Counted from the stretch's first letter, positions 31,862-43,378 are shown. The stretch is 64,000 nt of DNA from Berberis thunbergii (GCA_003290165.1 QNQO01000546.1:372001-436000); one strand, 5' to 3'. Made by a program: numbers and translations. The notes: generated by a model from the letters alone, not told the origin.

Positions 31862-34350
31862 ATGGCTCAAGAAAACCTTCTTGATGGCTCTGTCTTGGCC
31901 GAGGGCCTGGAGTTTTTCGAAGACATGTGGTTGTCCGAACCTGGTATCGCCGAAATTCATATGAAGTTTGGGGTCCCTAAGGACCTACTGTTGTATCTTC
32001 TGACGGGCACCAGACACCAATGTCACCTCTGGCTGGTTTTATCTGTTTGCACCGTGGGATGCTTCAAACTGGAGTGTGTTTTCCGGTTCTTAATGTGCTC
32101 TGGGAGTTCTTGTACTTCTTAGGGATTCCTCCGACTCAGTTGGGGCCCAATGAACACATGATCATCCTCATGATTCTGCTAAATGCTAAGGAGGTCGGCG
32201 TTAGCGTGACTCCGCAGGTGATTCAGTTGCTTACCTCTCCTCGGCTAAAGAATAATGTTGTTTGTTAGTTGAAGTCGCCGAATTGCTTCGTTAAGCTGCA
32301 TGATGACTTCAAGTTCTGGTAGAAGTACTGCTTCCTAGCCCCTACGGATTCGAAGTATTTTCAATACAAGGGTTGTCTGCTCGAGCGACAGTTCAGACCG
32401 CTTCGTAAGTTCATTTCTTTTCTTGTGACTTTGATATGCTTGATAGTGGGCCTATTATCCATCGCTTGCATTTTTCTGCAGGAAGGTTTCCCACTATTTT
32501 TCTTACCTTAAAGGAACAAAACACCATGGAGAAGTTTTGCGTCTTGCCAAAAAGAAAGGCGGTCGATGTCATTCCAACTTCACTCGTAGTGGGATGTGGG
32601 ACAACTGGCATGTCTGATGCTAATGAGCCATTTGAGACTCTTGCCTCCTTCGTGTGGAAGAGGTCTCGCGTTAGAACTGGGTTGTCTTTGGCTCTACTTG
32701 CTCCGGTGAAGGGGGAGCACGAGTGCTAAACCTATTGAGGCGGAGACTGATGTTTCTGACTTGGAGAAGGATTACTTGCAATTGGCAGGAGTTGTAGACA
32801 AGTTAGACCTTAGTGATGCGCAGGTCGAGGCTCAGAATGACCGTATTGTGCGGGTTGCAATGGCTGGTTTAGCTGGTGCTAGAATTTGATCGCCCCATAG
32901 TTGCTTCGCCTGATAGTGGTCGCAGTATCTTACAATCTGCATTGCTCACCGTCTTGCTCTAGGCCTCAGCTAGTGGTGTTATAGGGTCCTTTGGATACTT
33001 CGCTACCTTCTCTTCCTCTGGATCCCATTGAGCCGTCTCGCACAAAAGGGCTGCTGCTATTGACAAGGGAAAGCCCACAAAGGAGAGCCTAAAGACGGTG
33101 GCAACCGTGAAGGGCGGTGCCGGCAAAGTTCCCGATCATGCAAAGCTTCATTCAGATGCACAGATAAGCCTGTTTGCACCGGATTTGGTGAAGCTAACTT
33201 CACAGTTCTGGCACCAAGAGGTGGACGTAGCTTATGCTTCGAGGAAGCATATAACAGGAGACACAACTGGCTGATGGATCACGCTCCAAAACCCGAGGAG
33301 GATTCATTGGAAGGGCGTATGGATAAGGGCTTGAAGTTCCTTATGACGAGTATGTCTCATTTGAGCCACGCAGCCGTTGCTGAGACGAAAGTTGAGGCTG
33401 TTCGTGTGAGAGTATACACCTTGGAGCGTGTTTTCTCGCATATGCAGACGTTGTATCTAATGCACTTCATGAAATTGAATGGCTTAAGAAGCATATCGAA
33501 GAGATGCGGTTGGATCAGTCAACCGTGATCGCTGAGGCTCAAAGGTCTCGTTTGGAGGACCTTGAGCATATTATGATAGAGGCGATGTCCGAAAGGGACA
33601 AATTTAGGCAGGAGCTGAGTAATATTTGCCGAGAAGTCGAGGTGGCATCGAAAGCTGCAGCTAAGGCGATTTCTGAACTGCTGTCTTTCGCTGAAGATAG
33701 TGCTTCGATTTCTGAACTGCTGTCTTTTGATGTGGAGTTCTATGCTCGAGAAGCGAGGAAGGCTAAGGACAAGCTCGAATTGGAGTGGCATGAACTTAGT
33801 GTTGTAAAGAGCAGTCTGGCCACAAAGCAGTCCCAGGTGGATGTGCTGACTGGAAAGTTGGGGCTACTGGAGTGTAAACTTGTTGATGCAAATGTGCGGG
33901 AGGAAGGCATTCTCCAGAAACAGGGCAAGTGTGAGTTTCGCTAGGTTGTACATGGACGGCTGGAGCTGCTGGCGCTGATAAAGGAGGAGCATTCGGAATG
34001 AGATCTCTACCTTTATAAGAAAATGTTGTATGTGGACTTGTCTGTTACCTCGACATCATCGAGCGACGAAGACAAGTTGAACCCTGATGTCCAAGCTGCA
34101 GCGTGTGTGGATGCAACTCCTGTTCCTTCTTCCACTAGGCTTAACTTTTCCATTTTGTACCCTCTCCTGATAAGGAGTGAACTATGTGTGCTTGTACTAT
34201 TTTTGTCTTTGACCATTAATGAAAACAGTTTTATCCGTTCTGTATTTGTTGTCTTTTTTGCATGTTTTTCGTTTCACCTTGTCGTCTTCCTTTGGCTTAG
34301 GCTAATTGAATCAACAGGACGTTGACTGGTCTGTCTGTGGTAGAGAGCTT
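31862..34350 (+). pseudogene. Antisense ORF (Transposase_28-like, coiled-coil tail) of element B
   Basis: Opposite strand to its gag. Starts MAQENLLDGSVLAEGLEFFE; an in-frame ATG at 31847 is possible, but 31862 matches element A. LQTGVCFPVLNVLWEFLYFL (about 32054-32113), then GIPPTQLGPNEHMIILMILL, is the core typical of the 'putative gypsy type transposon' family. KYCFLAP...RQFRPL (about 32317-32404) precedes the 77-bp intron (32405-32481); exon 2 continues RRFPTIFLTLKEQNTMEKF. The C-terminal 33504-33944 frame is a strongly charged coiled coil (EHIMIEAMSERDKFRQEL...), with an in-frame 13-codon duplication (33669-33707 repeated from 33708). It ends near the conserved LSVTSTSSSDED. Several stops and shifts. 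Function unknown. Confidence 0.78.
32405..32481 (+). other. Spliceosomal intron in the antisense ORF of element B
   Basis: gtaagttcattt...catttttctgcag, 77 bp, perfect GTAAGT donor and pyrimidine-rich CAG acceptor. Same length and codon phase as in element A, and the reading frame is kept across it. Confidence 0.82.
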
Positions 34351-34684
34351 GATCGCTTTGTGTTATGAATGACTCGGGGTCATCACGGTGTAGTCATGTC
34401 CTGTAGTTTGCATGTTACAAACAGTTTAGTTGGGGGTTGAGTCATCCGAGCTGTCTGAGGGTTACCTTGCTTGTCTGACCAGTCGGTAGTAGCTGCCGCT
34501 GTGAGTGAGTTGTGATTGCCAAGCGTGCGTGTTAGAGCGTTCGTGCTGAGTCACGCCTCGTAAACTCAAGTTGGCATCCTAGGTAGCTTTTATCTGGGCA
34601 TTGGCTGTAAGATCTTTGTATCGGCTCGAATGGCCTTCGCTAGTATTATGATGTCAATCCATTTGTATGTGAAGACGTTGACTC
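34351..34684 (+). other. Spacer between antisense ORF and array, element B
   Basis: Homologous, inverted, to about 5590-5960 of element A. No coding potential seen. Confidence 0.5.
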
Positions 34685-35670
34685 AGCTAGATTCCCGTTG
34701 GCGACCAGGCTGAAAATAGTGGTCTCGTGGCAAGTCGCCAGAATCAGTTCAAAACTGACTAGGCTCCCACCTTCCTGATTGTTTATGACAAAGTAAAGTA
34801 GGCTACGGATTTGGGAAGTAAAAGTTTGGTGGCCAGGCTAAAGAGTAGTGGTCTCGTGGCAGGCCGTCGAAATCAGTTCATGACTGACTAAGCTCCCACC
34901 TTCCAAATCGTTTATGACCAAGTAAACTGGGCTACAGATTAGGGAAGTAAAAGTTTTGGTGACCAAGCTGAAGAGCAGTGGTCTTTTGGCAAGCTGTTGG
35001 AATCAGATCGAGACTGACTAGGCTCCCACCTTCCAAATCATTTATGTCCAAGCAGAGCGGACTACAGATTTAGGAAGTAAAGGTTTAGCGACCAAGTTGA
35101 AAAGCAGTGGTCCCTTGGCAAGTTGTTGGAATCAGTTTAGGATTGACTAGGCTCCCACCTTTTGAACCATCTACACCCTCCCCGCGCGGTGAGGGCTATG
35201 AATTCGATAGGGGTTTGGTGACCAGGCTGAAAAGTAGTGGTCCTGTGGCAAACCATCGAAATCAGTTCAGGATTGACTAGGCTCCTACCATCCAAATTTT
35301 CTACACCTGAGTGCATAAAGCTACAAATTTGGGAATTTTCGGCAACCACACTGAAAAGCAGTGGTGCCACGACAAACATTCAGAATCAGGTCGAGGCTGA
35401 CTAGGCTCCCACCTTCTAGACTATCTACACCCTTGCAGCGCGGGCTACAAGCCAGGTTTGGTGAGTTGGCGGCCACGCTGAAAAGCAGTGGTCCCATGGG
35501 GAGCCATCTGAATTAGTTCAAGACTAACTAGGCTTCCAACTTCCAAACCATCTACACCCTTGCAGTGGGGGCTACAGGTCTGGGCTTTGATCAAAAGCTT
35601 TCATTTCAGCAATCACTGACCGCGGATGGGGCAGTTATCCTTGGCAAGTCGTCGTCACCAGGCGTGGTAG
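34685..35670 (-). repeat. Tandem array of ~128-bp units in element B
   Basis: Seven regular units. A marker like accaggctgaaaagtagtgg recurs near 34697, 34828, 34958, 35086, 35215, 35340 and 35468 (spacings 125-131 bp). Each unit also carries gactgactaggctcccacct. Same sequence family as the array in element A. Confidence 0.93.
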
Positions 35671-37398
35671 TGCTGATTAGACTCCCACTTCCTAAACCGT
35701 CGATGCACGAGCTGAGCGGACTAGGTATCGGGATGAACCATAAGTCATCATCATTAGTCTTGGTTGACTAAGCTTGCCTGGTTGAATAAAGGTTCTGCCT
35801 TTTAGGGGGCGTGCGAATCTAATTCATTAGCATGTTGCATGGAATGGGTGAAATTACCTTAAATCAGCTGGTAATCTGTAGGTATAATCCATATGTCAGG
35901 GTTGACTAGGATCTCTAGTGCTTATGCCAAGCATGTGATAGAGTGTTATTTGAATAATAGGTTGAGCTCATAGGGCCCGTAGAAAAAGGGTTAGGGTTTC
36001 CTGCATGGTGCGTTGTGTGTACGGTGTAAATTGCAAGGTGACACGTGTACGACATAGGCTGCGTGACGGCTGAGTATCGGTTACACCATTAATTGATTAA
36101 CGTGGTCTGTGCAGTTTCTTTGGGAATCGTCGTCTTCCAGTTTCCCGTACGGTATTCAATGCTTTGTAGTTAATGCTTGAGTGCCCACTTGGTGAACCAT
36201 CATGTCTATATAATGGTGTTTTCCAATCGTTGTAGGCACTATCTTTCGCATGGCTTATCTTCTGTAATGTCCTTGGTTGAAGAAGATGCTTTGGGTTTTT
36301 CAAAGGCTGAAGTTGAATCTCCGTCTCTAGAGTCTCTTGACATTGTGCTGATTAGGCATAGAAATAGTTGTTATGCGTGGTCACCCGATATGGGTGGGCA
36401 CGTAGTTTATCCACTAAGGTCTCGTAATTTCTTATCATACCACGGAGAAGTGGTGAGGATTATCTCCCAAAGGAAGAGTTTGTCCTTTATGTGCAGGTGC
36501 CTTATCGGTTGTTCCTGAATGTTTGATCTCAAAGATAGCATATGTGTCCAACTCCGTGGTGGCTGCCCCTGCCACTTCTCGATTAACCCCATTGTCCGGT
36601 TTTGCGTTGGAATTCGGGATGCCCGCATCCAAAAATTGCACCCTACCTATGTCGACCTGATACTTGTCCCAGGTACACCGTTCCGACATATCGAGCGTGT
36701 GAGTTGGCCATATCTGGCAGTGGCTCGTCGCGGGACTCCCGGTTGCTGATTTTGTACCCCTGCATACCCTATTTGATGGTGGTGTTCGATGGAGTGTTTT
36801 TTCGCTTCTGGGCAGCTTGCCCCAGACTGTTTGTGTTGCTTAAGTGGTTGGACAGTTTAAACAAGTCCTTACTCCATGTTGATTAGATGCCTGCAGTATG
36901 TAGTCTTTTGTATCCGCCTCAGGGCGTTCGTAGTATGTAGTCTTTTGTATCTGCCTTAAGGTGTTGGTTGTTACATCTTTCCAATAATCACTAGAGTTTG
37001 TTTCTGTAATTCTTCCTTTATTTCTTAAATGATTGAAAATCACATAAGTCTCTTAAGAACTAAAACTCAATATAGACTATGGAAAGGAAAACAAACAACT
37101 TAAAACAAACTAATTGTTGACAAAAAGACATTGATCCTGGTCATGAAGTGAGTTTGGGTTGCTCCTGTAGATCCTTTCGCGGACTACAAAGGCGCCACAC
37201 AGGTTACTGAAAAGTAAACCTTAGAAAAGGGTAGTTCCCCACGCCAACAAAACGTCAGAGGGATACGTTCCCGTCTGCCGTGGTTTTCTCGCTTCGCTGA
37301 GCACAAGGGCTTGTTGCTCCTGTACCACTTGAAAGTGATGTCTCTGTTGTTATCCGGTCTAGCACTGGTTTGGGTTGCTTAGCAAGATGTAGCTGAAT
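35671..37398 (-). other. Spacer of element B between array and protease
   Basis: Aligns with 2111-4640 of element A without the hAT insertion. ORFs here (for example 36177-36518 plus) are not conserved in A and are not considered genes. There is no pol domain. Confidence 0.55.
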
Positions 37399-37854
37399 CT
37401 AGGAACACTCTATCTGTTTCAGTGTGGCGTAGTGGCAGCCTCGTGCTGTAGGTTGGTCTTCATGTATTGTTCCTTCGGAATGGTTAACAATGTACTTAAC
37501 ACACTGGTGAAGCGTGGATACCACTGCTTCCATCTGGTGAAGCCAAGGTCTTCCCAGGATGAGATTGTAGGATGACGGTGTGTCTACCACCATGAAGTCC
37601 AGAAATAGGGTTTTCCTGAGCTGCGACTCTCTAACTACCGTAGCCAACCTTATCTTTCCGATGGGGAAGCACTGCTCCCCACTGAATCCGATCAGCGGGT
37701 GTTCTGAAGACGTCATGTTTTCCTCCTTGAGGTCCATGTTGCGGAACATGTTGTAGAACAGAAGGTTAAGTGAACTTCCTATGTCAACTAGAGTTATCTT
37801 TACTTCCCACCTTGCTATGGAGATCGAGATGACTAAGGCATCGTTGTATGGCAC
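37399..37854 (-). pseudogene. Retropepsin-like protease, element B
   Basis: A 151-codon frame open over most of the domain: MPYNDALVISISIARWEV, the active-site region VDIGSSLNLLF (DTG changed to DIG), SEHPLIGFSGEQCFPIGKIR, then FMVVDTPSSYNLILGRPWLH, the typical end of plant Gypsy proteases. It should process Gag. It is followed by an RT-less spacer. The altered Thr of the active site argues against activity. Confidence 0.85.
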
Positions 37855-39292
37855 TCAGACACCTTCGAGGTCCTTGTCCGTAAAGGTCAAGGTGGGAATG
37901 GGGCTCTGAACCCGTGAGTGGCAGATGTGTCTGTCTTCATCCCCGGATTGTGTCTGCATATCCAGTAGTGTTCGCTTGCGAGACTTGTATGACTGGTCTT
38001 CATTCGGTTCGACTCCATGAAGGACGCAGATTATCCCTGGAGTCTCATTCTCTATCTCTTTAATCGATTCCCTCTGTCCCTGGTCTATTCTGACTGCTTA
38101 TCAGATATCAGGAGTTCTTTTAGTTTGTTTTTGCAGATCCAGTATTCAACTTCATACCTCAGACTCTTGCAGTCGTTGGTGTTGTGGTCGCCCTCCTTGT
38201 GGTACGCGTAGTATTTGCCGTTGTCGCACTTGGAGGGGTTTTCGTTCCTCGTCCTCGCTTCTTTTTCCCTACTTCTTGTCCCTAAGAGATGATGGCTTCC
38301 TGTCGCCTTCGATTTCCCTTTTAGCGGTTATTGACTTCTCCAGGGTGATGTGTCTCTGGACGCTCTTAAGGAGCTCTGCCATGTCCAAAGGGGGCTCTAA
38401 GGTGAGGTCCTCAAAAATTTTTCCCTCTCTGAGGCCTGAAGTGAAGGTCGTTACGACTGTATCATCGCTGCACCTGTCGATGAGGGTGGTCAGCTCGTTG
38501 TTAAAGCGCATGACATACTCTCGGAGCGTCTCGCCTGACCTCTGCCTTAGACAGAATATGTAGTGCGGGCCTTTTTCTGAAACACTGGCTTTTGACGAAA
38601 CGTGTCGGGAATTCCTTCGTCGGTGGTTTGAAGGAGTCGATTGACTTCGGTGGAACCGGGTCAGCGCAGAGATGTTTAGACTGGTGGGAATGATTTTGCA
38701 CATGACAGACTCAGATCCTTCTTTGAGGGCCATAAGGTGCTGGTAATGGCGCATATGATCGAAAGGATCGGTGGTCCCGTCATAGGAGTCGAGCTTCAGG
38801 GGAGTGAACTTCCTCGGAAGGGCCTCGCTCATTATCCAGTCTACAAATGGTGGGACGGAGAGGCGATATAGTACGTACGAATCATGCACCCCTCTGTAGA
38901 GAGGGTTCCCAGGGCCGAGCCTCTTTGTCCAGACGGTGAACAACGTTAGCCGCGCAACCTCTCTTAGTCTAATGAGAACTAGCGGGGGCCTGGCTCCCCT
39001 GCGCTTGCTCCATATCATCTTTTGGAGACGGAGGTATGAGCTGCTCCTGGTCTTCGTTAGTAGTTGGTGGATTCTGTCGCTCAGAGTCTCCACCGCTTTG
39101 GTGATCTGCTGTATCTGAGATGTCAGTAGATCGATTCTGGGGTCCATTGTAACTGCTGTTGGTGTGGGAGCGTGAGTTGGCTGCCCATGCACAACAAGAA
39201 CTACTGAATGAGGAGGTATAGGGACAACCTGAGTGTTGGATTGTCCCTTGGTTCTTCGTTGTTACGTGACCTGGTGGTCATCATCTCTCTGG
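37855..39292 (-). pseudogene. gag polyprotein, element B
   Basis: The best-preserved gag of this family: one frame of 307 codons at 38269-39192, with DPRIDLLTSQIQQI, LPRKFTPLKLDSYDGTTDPF, DHMRHYQHLMALKEGSE, ETLREYVMRFNNELTTLIDR and MAELLKSVQRHITLEKSITA in order. The likely true start is upstream near 39283 (MMTTRS..., as in element A), one frameshift away. The rest down to 37855 holds the C-terminal basic part and a cysteine/histidine patch (YCAYHKEGDHNTNDC-like, about 38170-38215) in other frames. Structural particle protein. Confidence 0.88.
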
Positions 39293-39341
39293 GTTTTGAT
39301 AGGAGACAACGATCAGTGTAAAGTTATGAACTATGTCATCC

Positions 39342-39359
39342 CCACGGACGGCGCCAAAC
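39342..39359 (-). other. Primer-binding site, element B
   Basis: On the minus strand tggcgccgtccgtgggga lies a few bases after the LTR; the matching site in element A is at 28-45. Confidence 0.7.
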
Positions 39360-40034
39360 TGATGCAGTCTTTTTCTGCTCCTTGCTTTGACCTAGTCCTG
39401 TTGATCTGCACAAGTAATGAACGTGGCTCAGACCGCCGTGGGGTGGTTGATGACACTCCGATGCTAAAGTCAGACAAGGCTCTGAGGAAAGTGTAATGCT
39501 GTAACAGGGAATTTGTAGTGTACCTTAGCTTACCAACATCATGTCTTATTTATAGAGCAAGGAGTTCTGGTTCTACCAGGCCATCGTAGGCGTAGTTTAG
39601 GAAGGTGATCTTCATGGAGATCCCTCCCTAATTAAGAGTCGTGCTGTAGGAGGGAAGTTCCATGTTAGCTCTGTGCTTCTAGATACGCAGGAGATAGTTC
39701 TCAATCCAAGAGCAATCCATAGAAGAGAGTTCTCCTATGTGGAAGATACTCCGGTGTTTGCTTCCTAGTTGGAAGCAGAGAGCAGTTGTAGTTGCATGTC
39801 CAAAGCTGATCCTCGAGATATTTGCCTGAAGAAGGCCTATGAGTATTGAAGATAGCTGTGAGACACGTGGGCCTAACATGCTGTGAGAGTTCGGGTCTTC
39901 ATGGTGGACTACAGTTGGGCAGGCTTAGAACCGCTTGGGCCGGATTAGTGTGGTTGATGCTTGAGGTTATAATTCCTCGAGATCATCATGACACTTGTAC
40001 GTCTCTGGGGTGTGATTGTTTTTATGTATCATCA
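39360..40034 (-). repeat. 5' LTR of element B (675 bp)
   Basis: On its own strand it begins TGATGATACATAAAAAC and ends GACTGCATCA. It is longer than the 3' copy because of a segment at about 39955-39990 missing there. Confidence 0.92.
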
Positions 40035-40039
40035 ATAAT

Positions 40040-41395
40040 GGTCATCAATGACATATTTATATATATGGTAGCTACCGAACTATCAAAGAGCCATGATATT
40101 TTTAACGATATTGAACCACCTAGCATCTATGAGTGTTGATAAAGAAATGATTGGCTAAAATGGAAAGATGCTATCCAAGCATAATTAGATTCTCTTAAAT
40201 AACATGGTGTATTTGGACCTATTGTATGAACACCAAAACATGTAAACCTTGTTAGTTTCAAATGAGTGTCTGTATGAAAAAAAAATGAGAAAAATGAAAT
40301 TGTCAGACATAAGACAGGACTTGTTACACAAGGGTTGCTACATAAACTTGACATTGATTTTGATGAAACATATTCCCCTGTTATGGATATGACTACGTTC
40401 CGATATTTAATAAGTCTAGTAGTTTCTGAAACACTTGATATAAGACGTATGGATGTAGTAACTACTTATTTATATGAGGACTTGGACACAAATATTTACA
40501 TGAAAATCCCTTAAGGATTTACTTTGCCTGAGAAAAAATCTAGAAATATTGACTTGATAAAACTAAGACGAGCCTTATACGTCTTGAGACAGTTTAGAAG
40601 GATGTGGTCTAACCGTCTTCGTGAATATCCGTGTAAAGAAGGTTATAGCAATAATCCCATTTGCCCATGTGTTTTATCAAGAAATATATTATTGGTTTTG
40701 TCATAGCAGTTTAGATGATATAAATCTTATTGGATCTACCGAAAACAATCAAAATGCTGCTAACTATTTAAAGAAAGAAATTGAGATGAAAGACTTTGGA
40801 AAAACAAGATTTTGTCTCGACCTACAAATTGAGCGAAGTACTAGTGGAATATTGGTCCATCACTCATGATATACTAAAAAAAAATTGCTAAAACGCTTTC
40901 ATATGGACAAATCTCATTCATTTAATATGCCAATGGTTGTCCGATCTTTAGATTTAAATAAAGATCCATATCTACCAAAGGAAGGAAATGAAGAGATACT
41001 TGGTCATGAAGTACCATATTTAAGTGTCATTAGTGCGCTATTATATTTTGTACAATGTACAAGACCTAATATAACATTTTCTGTAAATCTATTAGCCCAA
41101 TATAGTTCTACACCTACACGCAAACATTGGAATGAAATTAAACACATATTCAGATATGTTCGTGGGACAATTGATATTGGTTTATTTTATTCATGTGATT
41201 TATCTAATCATTTTCACCTAGTTAGCTATGCAGATGCAGAATATTTATCTGACCTCCTTAAGAGTCGCTCACAGACAGGTTACGTATTTATGAATTGCAA
41301 TGCAACTATTTCATGGCGATCCATTAAACAAACATTAGTGACTACTTCCTCAAATCACTTTGAAATTATTGCTCTGAATGAAGCTAGCTGAGAAT
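40040..41395 (+). pseudogene. Copia reverse transcriptase and RNase H
   Basis: RVT_2 family. WLKWKDAIQA (about 40150-40180), FDETYSPVMDMTTFRYLISL (40360-40420), LDIRRMDVVTTYLY, IYMKIP and RRALYVLRQFRRMWSNRL (40570-40620). The YVDD box is damaged: a frameshift leaves SSLDDINLIG at 40706-40735. KEIEMKDFGKTRFCLDLQIE follows, then TRPNITFSVNLLAQYS...HWNEIKHIFRYVRGT (41060-41172) and RNase H ADAEYLSDLLKSRSQTGYVF...SSNHFEIIALNEAS (41230-41388). It directly continues the linker cut at 30995. Inactive. Confidence 0.92.
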
Positions 41396-41949
41396 GTGTC
41401 TGATTAAATCATTAATTCAACATATAAGAAATAACTATCAATTGCCTTTAGTTACTGATCAACCGACTCCAATATATTAAGATTATGTGGCATATATTCA
41501 AATGCAAGAAGGCTTCATCAAAGGAAATTGAACAAAACATATTCTAGTAAAGTTCTTCTATCCATATGAGCTCTAGAAGAAGCATGTGATTAAAATCAAA
41601 TAGATTTGATCTAATGACACCAAATCACTCTCAAAGTCAACATTTTAGAAATTGGTCTACATAATTGGTATGTGCGTTAGTTGAATTCTCAGAGTAATTA
41701 ACGTTTTTTAATATCACGGGGAGCATCCAAGAGCATACTCGACAAGGAGCATCCAGAAGTATGCTATAGCGTGCTGTACTCTTTTTCCTTGGACATGGTT
41801 TTATCCCATTGGGATTTCCTGTCAAGGTTTTAACGAGGCAACATTATGCACACCATATTCGTGAAAAATGTTGTACTTTTTACTTTCATCCAAAACATTT
41901 TCATTGGGTTTAAATGAGGCAACATGTGGTGAACATCCAAGGGGAGCAT
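41396..41949 (+). other. Copia 3' region with purine tract
   Basis: Remnants of the C-terminal RNase H tail, then noncoding sequence. aaggggagca (41939-41948) directly precedes the LTR and is the likely polypurine tract. Confidence 0.65.
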
Positions 41950-42156
41950 TGAAGAGAAATGAAGAATACTCTAGAAATTAGTGGATGTTTACTATAGCCA
42001 CCTCATGTTATGAGGTGGCAGAAGGATAGCTTATATACTTTTTGTATGTGTCTTCTATTCGTTAGTTGTTTTTCTCTATAAATAGGCTTAGCTTAAGTTG
42101 CTTTGTAAATAAAGAAGGAATGTAACAATACATGTATACTTGAATAAATCATTTCA
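41950..42156 (+). repeat. Copia 3' LTR (207 bp)
   Basis: Starts tgaagagaaatgaag and ends gaataaatcatttca, with a TATA-like ctataaatagg at about 42075-42085. Its end matches the 5' remnant at 16192-16234. A short inverted repeat, gccacctcatgttatgaggtggc, lies at 41998-42020. Confidence 0.85.
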
Positions 42157-42380
42157 AGTTTTTCAATTATTAAAAAGGGTGAGATGAATAGTTAGAGAGA
42201 CATTGAATATATATTGCCCTTACCCAAAATAGATATCAAAATCTTTTAAAACTAGTATCTAACATTAGTAGCGAGAACTAAGAGGATAAATAACGCATGT
42301 CCATAATCACAATTTTTGTATTTTGTAAAAATGCCCTCATATGAAAGCCATAATTCCATTTGTCCCATCAAGAAGAGGAT

Positions 42381-42425
42381 AAAACAAAACAAAACAAAAC
42401 AAAACAAAACAAAACAAAACAAAAC
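42381..42425. repeat. (AAAAC)n microsatellite
   Basis: Nine perfect copies. Confidence 0.95.
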
Positions 42426-42689
42426 AGTAGAAGTAAATTAGGAAATTCAACAACCATCATTGTTGACTATTCAAGCAACTCTCATCTTCTCATTTTTACA
42501 TTCTCTTTTATTAGAGCGTTTCGCAAACAAAACTCTGTCAGGGGTACTTATGAAATCAAAATTTTAAACTTTTAAACTTATGAATCTTTCATGTAGAAAA
42601 TTTCTTTTCTTCCAACATGGGAGCATTATGACCCACTAAAAGCCAACAAAGACAATTTTATACTGACTCTTTTTTATTTCTAAATATGC

Positions 42690-42960
42690 CCCTCAAGAAA
42701 CCTAAAAGTTCCTACATTATCAAATAAGAAAACAAGGTTAGAGAGGGGTATGTGTGTAAAAATGTCTTTTAGACAACTTTAAACTCTTTTGCTTTTGACT
42801 TTTTGCACATTATTTAAATTGCTAAAAATACCCTAAACAAACTTGAAAATTCCTAACATATCAAATAAGACAAAAAGGTTAGATAGGGGCATGTGTGTAA
42901 AAATATATTATTTCTTATTTTCACAAATGCCCTAAAAAAACTTAAAATCTCTTTCATAAT
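42690..42960. repeat. Diverged ~135-bp tandem repeat
   Basis: Two copies of a unit with 'aaataagaaaacaaggttagagaggggtatgtg'-like sequence, near 42722 and 42860, each preceded by a '...cctacattatc / cctaacatatc' phrase; a partial third copy at the end merges into the next array. Confidence 0.65.
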
Positions 42961-43378
42961 TACAGGCTACACCATTAGGCCCACAACAAAGAATACCCCT
43001 TCAATAATTCCAGGCTACTCCATTGGGTTGTGTTCGTATGTTTGTCAGGCACACATTTTGGCTTTTTGAAAATGCCCTTGCTCCCTTTCATAATTAAAAG
43101 CTATGTTATTGGTCCCAAAACAAAAAAAAATACCCTTTTCATAATTCCAGGCTATGCCATTGGGTTGCGTCCGTGTGACCATCATGCAGACATTTTGGCT
43201 TTTCAAAAATTCCTTACTCCCTTTCATAATTACAAGCTATGTCATAGGGCCCAAAACAAAGAATACATTTCATAATTCTAGGCTATGCCATTGGGTTGCG
43301 TCGGTATGTCCGTGATGTACACATTTGGGCTTTTTGAATATGCCCTTGCTATCTTTCATGATTACAAGCTATGAAACC
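42945..43378. repeat. ~130-bp tandem repeat, three copies plus partial
   Basis: Each unit has ctttcataattacaagctatg and a related half, aattccaggctatgccattg, then ttgggttgcgtccgtatg and cacattttggctttttgaaa. The two halves resemble each other, so the unit is itself a diverged dimer. Confidence 0.8.

Larger units (their letters stand above)
30996..40034 (-). mobile_element. Tat-like non-autonomous element B
   Basis: 9.0 kb on the minus strand, flanked by ataat on both sides (30991-30995 and 40035-40039) within the Copia linker. Order on its own strand: 5' LTR (40034-39360), primer site, gag (about 39285-38260), protease (37854-37399), spacer, tandem array (35670-34685), antisense ORF (on the plus strand, 31862-34350), purine tract, 3' LTR (31607-30996). 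Same family as element A. No pol domain seen. A complete non-autonomous copy. Confidence 0.93.
16192..42156 (+). mobile_element. Degenerate Copia LTR retrotransposon, split by two nested elements
   Basis: Parts in order: 5' LTR remnant (16192-16234), gag (17624-18403), gag zinc knuckle and protease (28636-29260), integrase (29580-30420), linker, reverse transcriptase/RNase H (40040-41391), 3' LTR (41950-42156). The integrase-before-RT order defines Copia. A Tekay element (18404-28630) and Tat-like element B (30996-40034) are inserted. Both are flanked by perfect 5-bp duplications of Copia sequence, so the Copia element is the oldest. Without the insertions it is about 6.7 kb. Stops and shifts occur in every domain. 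Confidence 0.9.

Noticed and set aside
34685..35670. Regularly spaced repeats that might suggest a CRISPR array
   Set aside because: Units are contiguous 128-bp repeats without short unique spacers, in a plant retrotransposon.
36177..36886. Plus-strand ORFs in the element B spacer
   Set aside because: Not preserved in the homologous part of element A, so chance frames.
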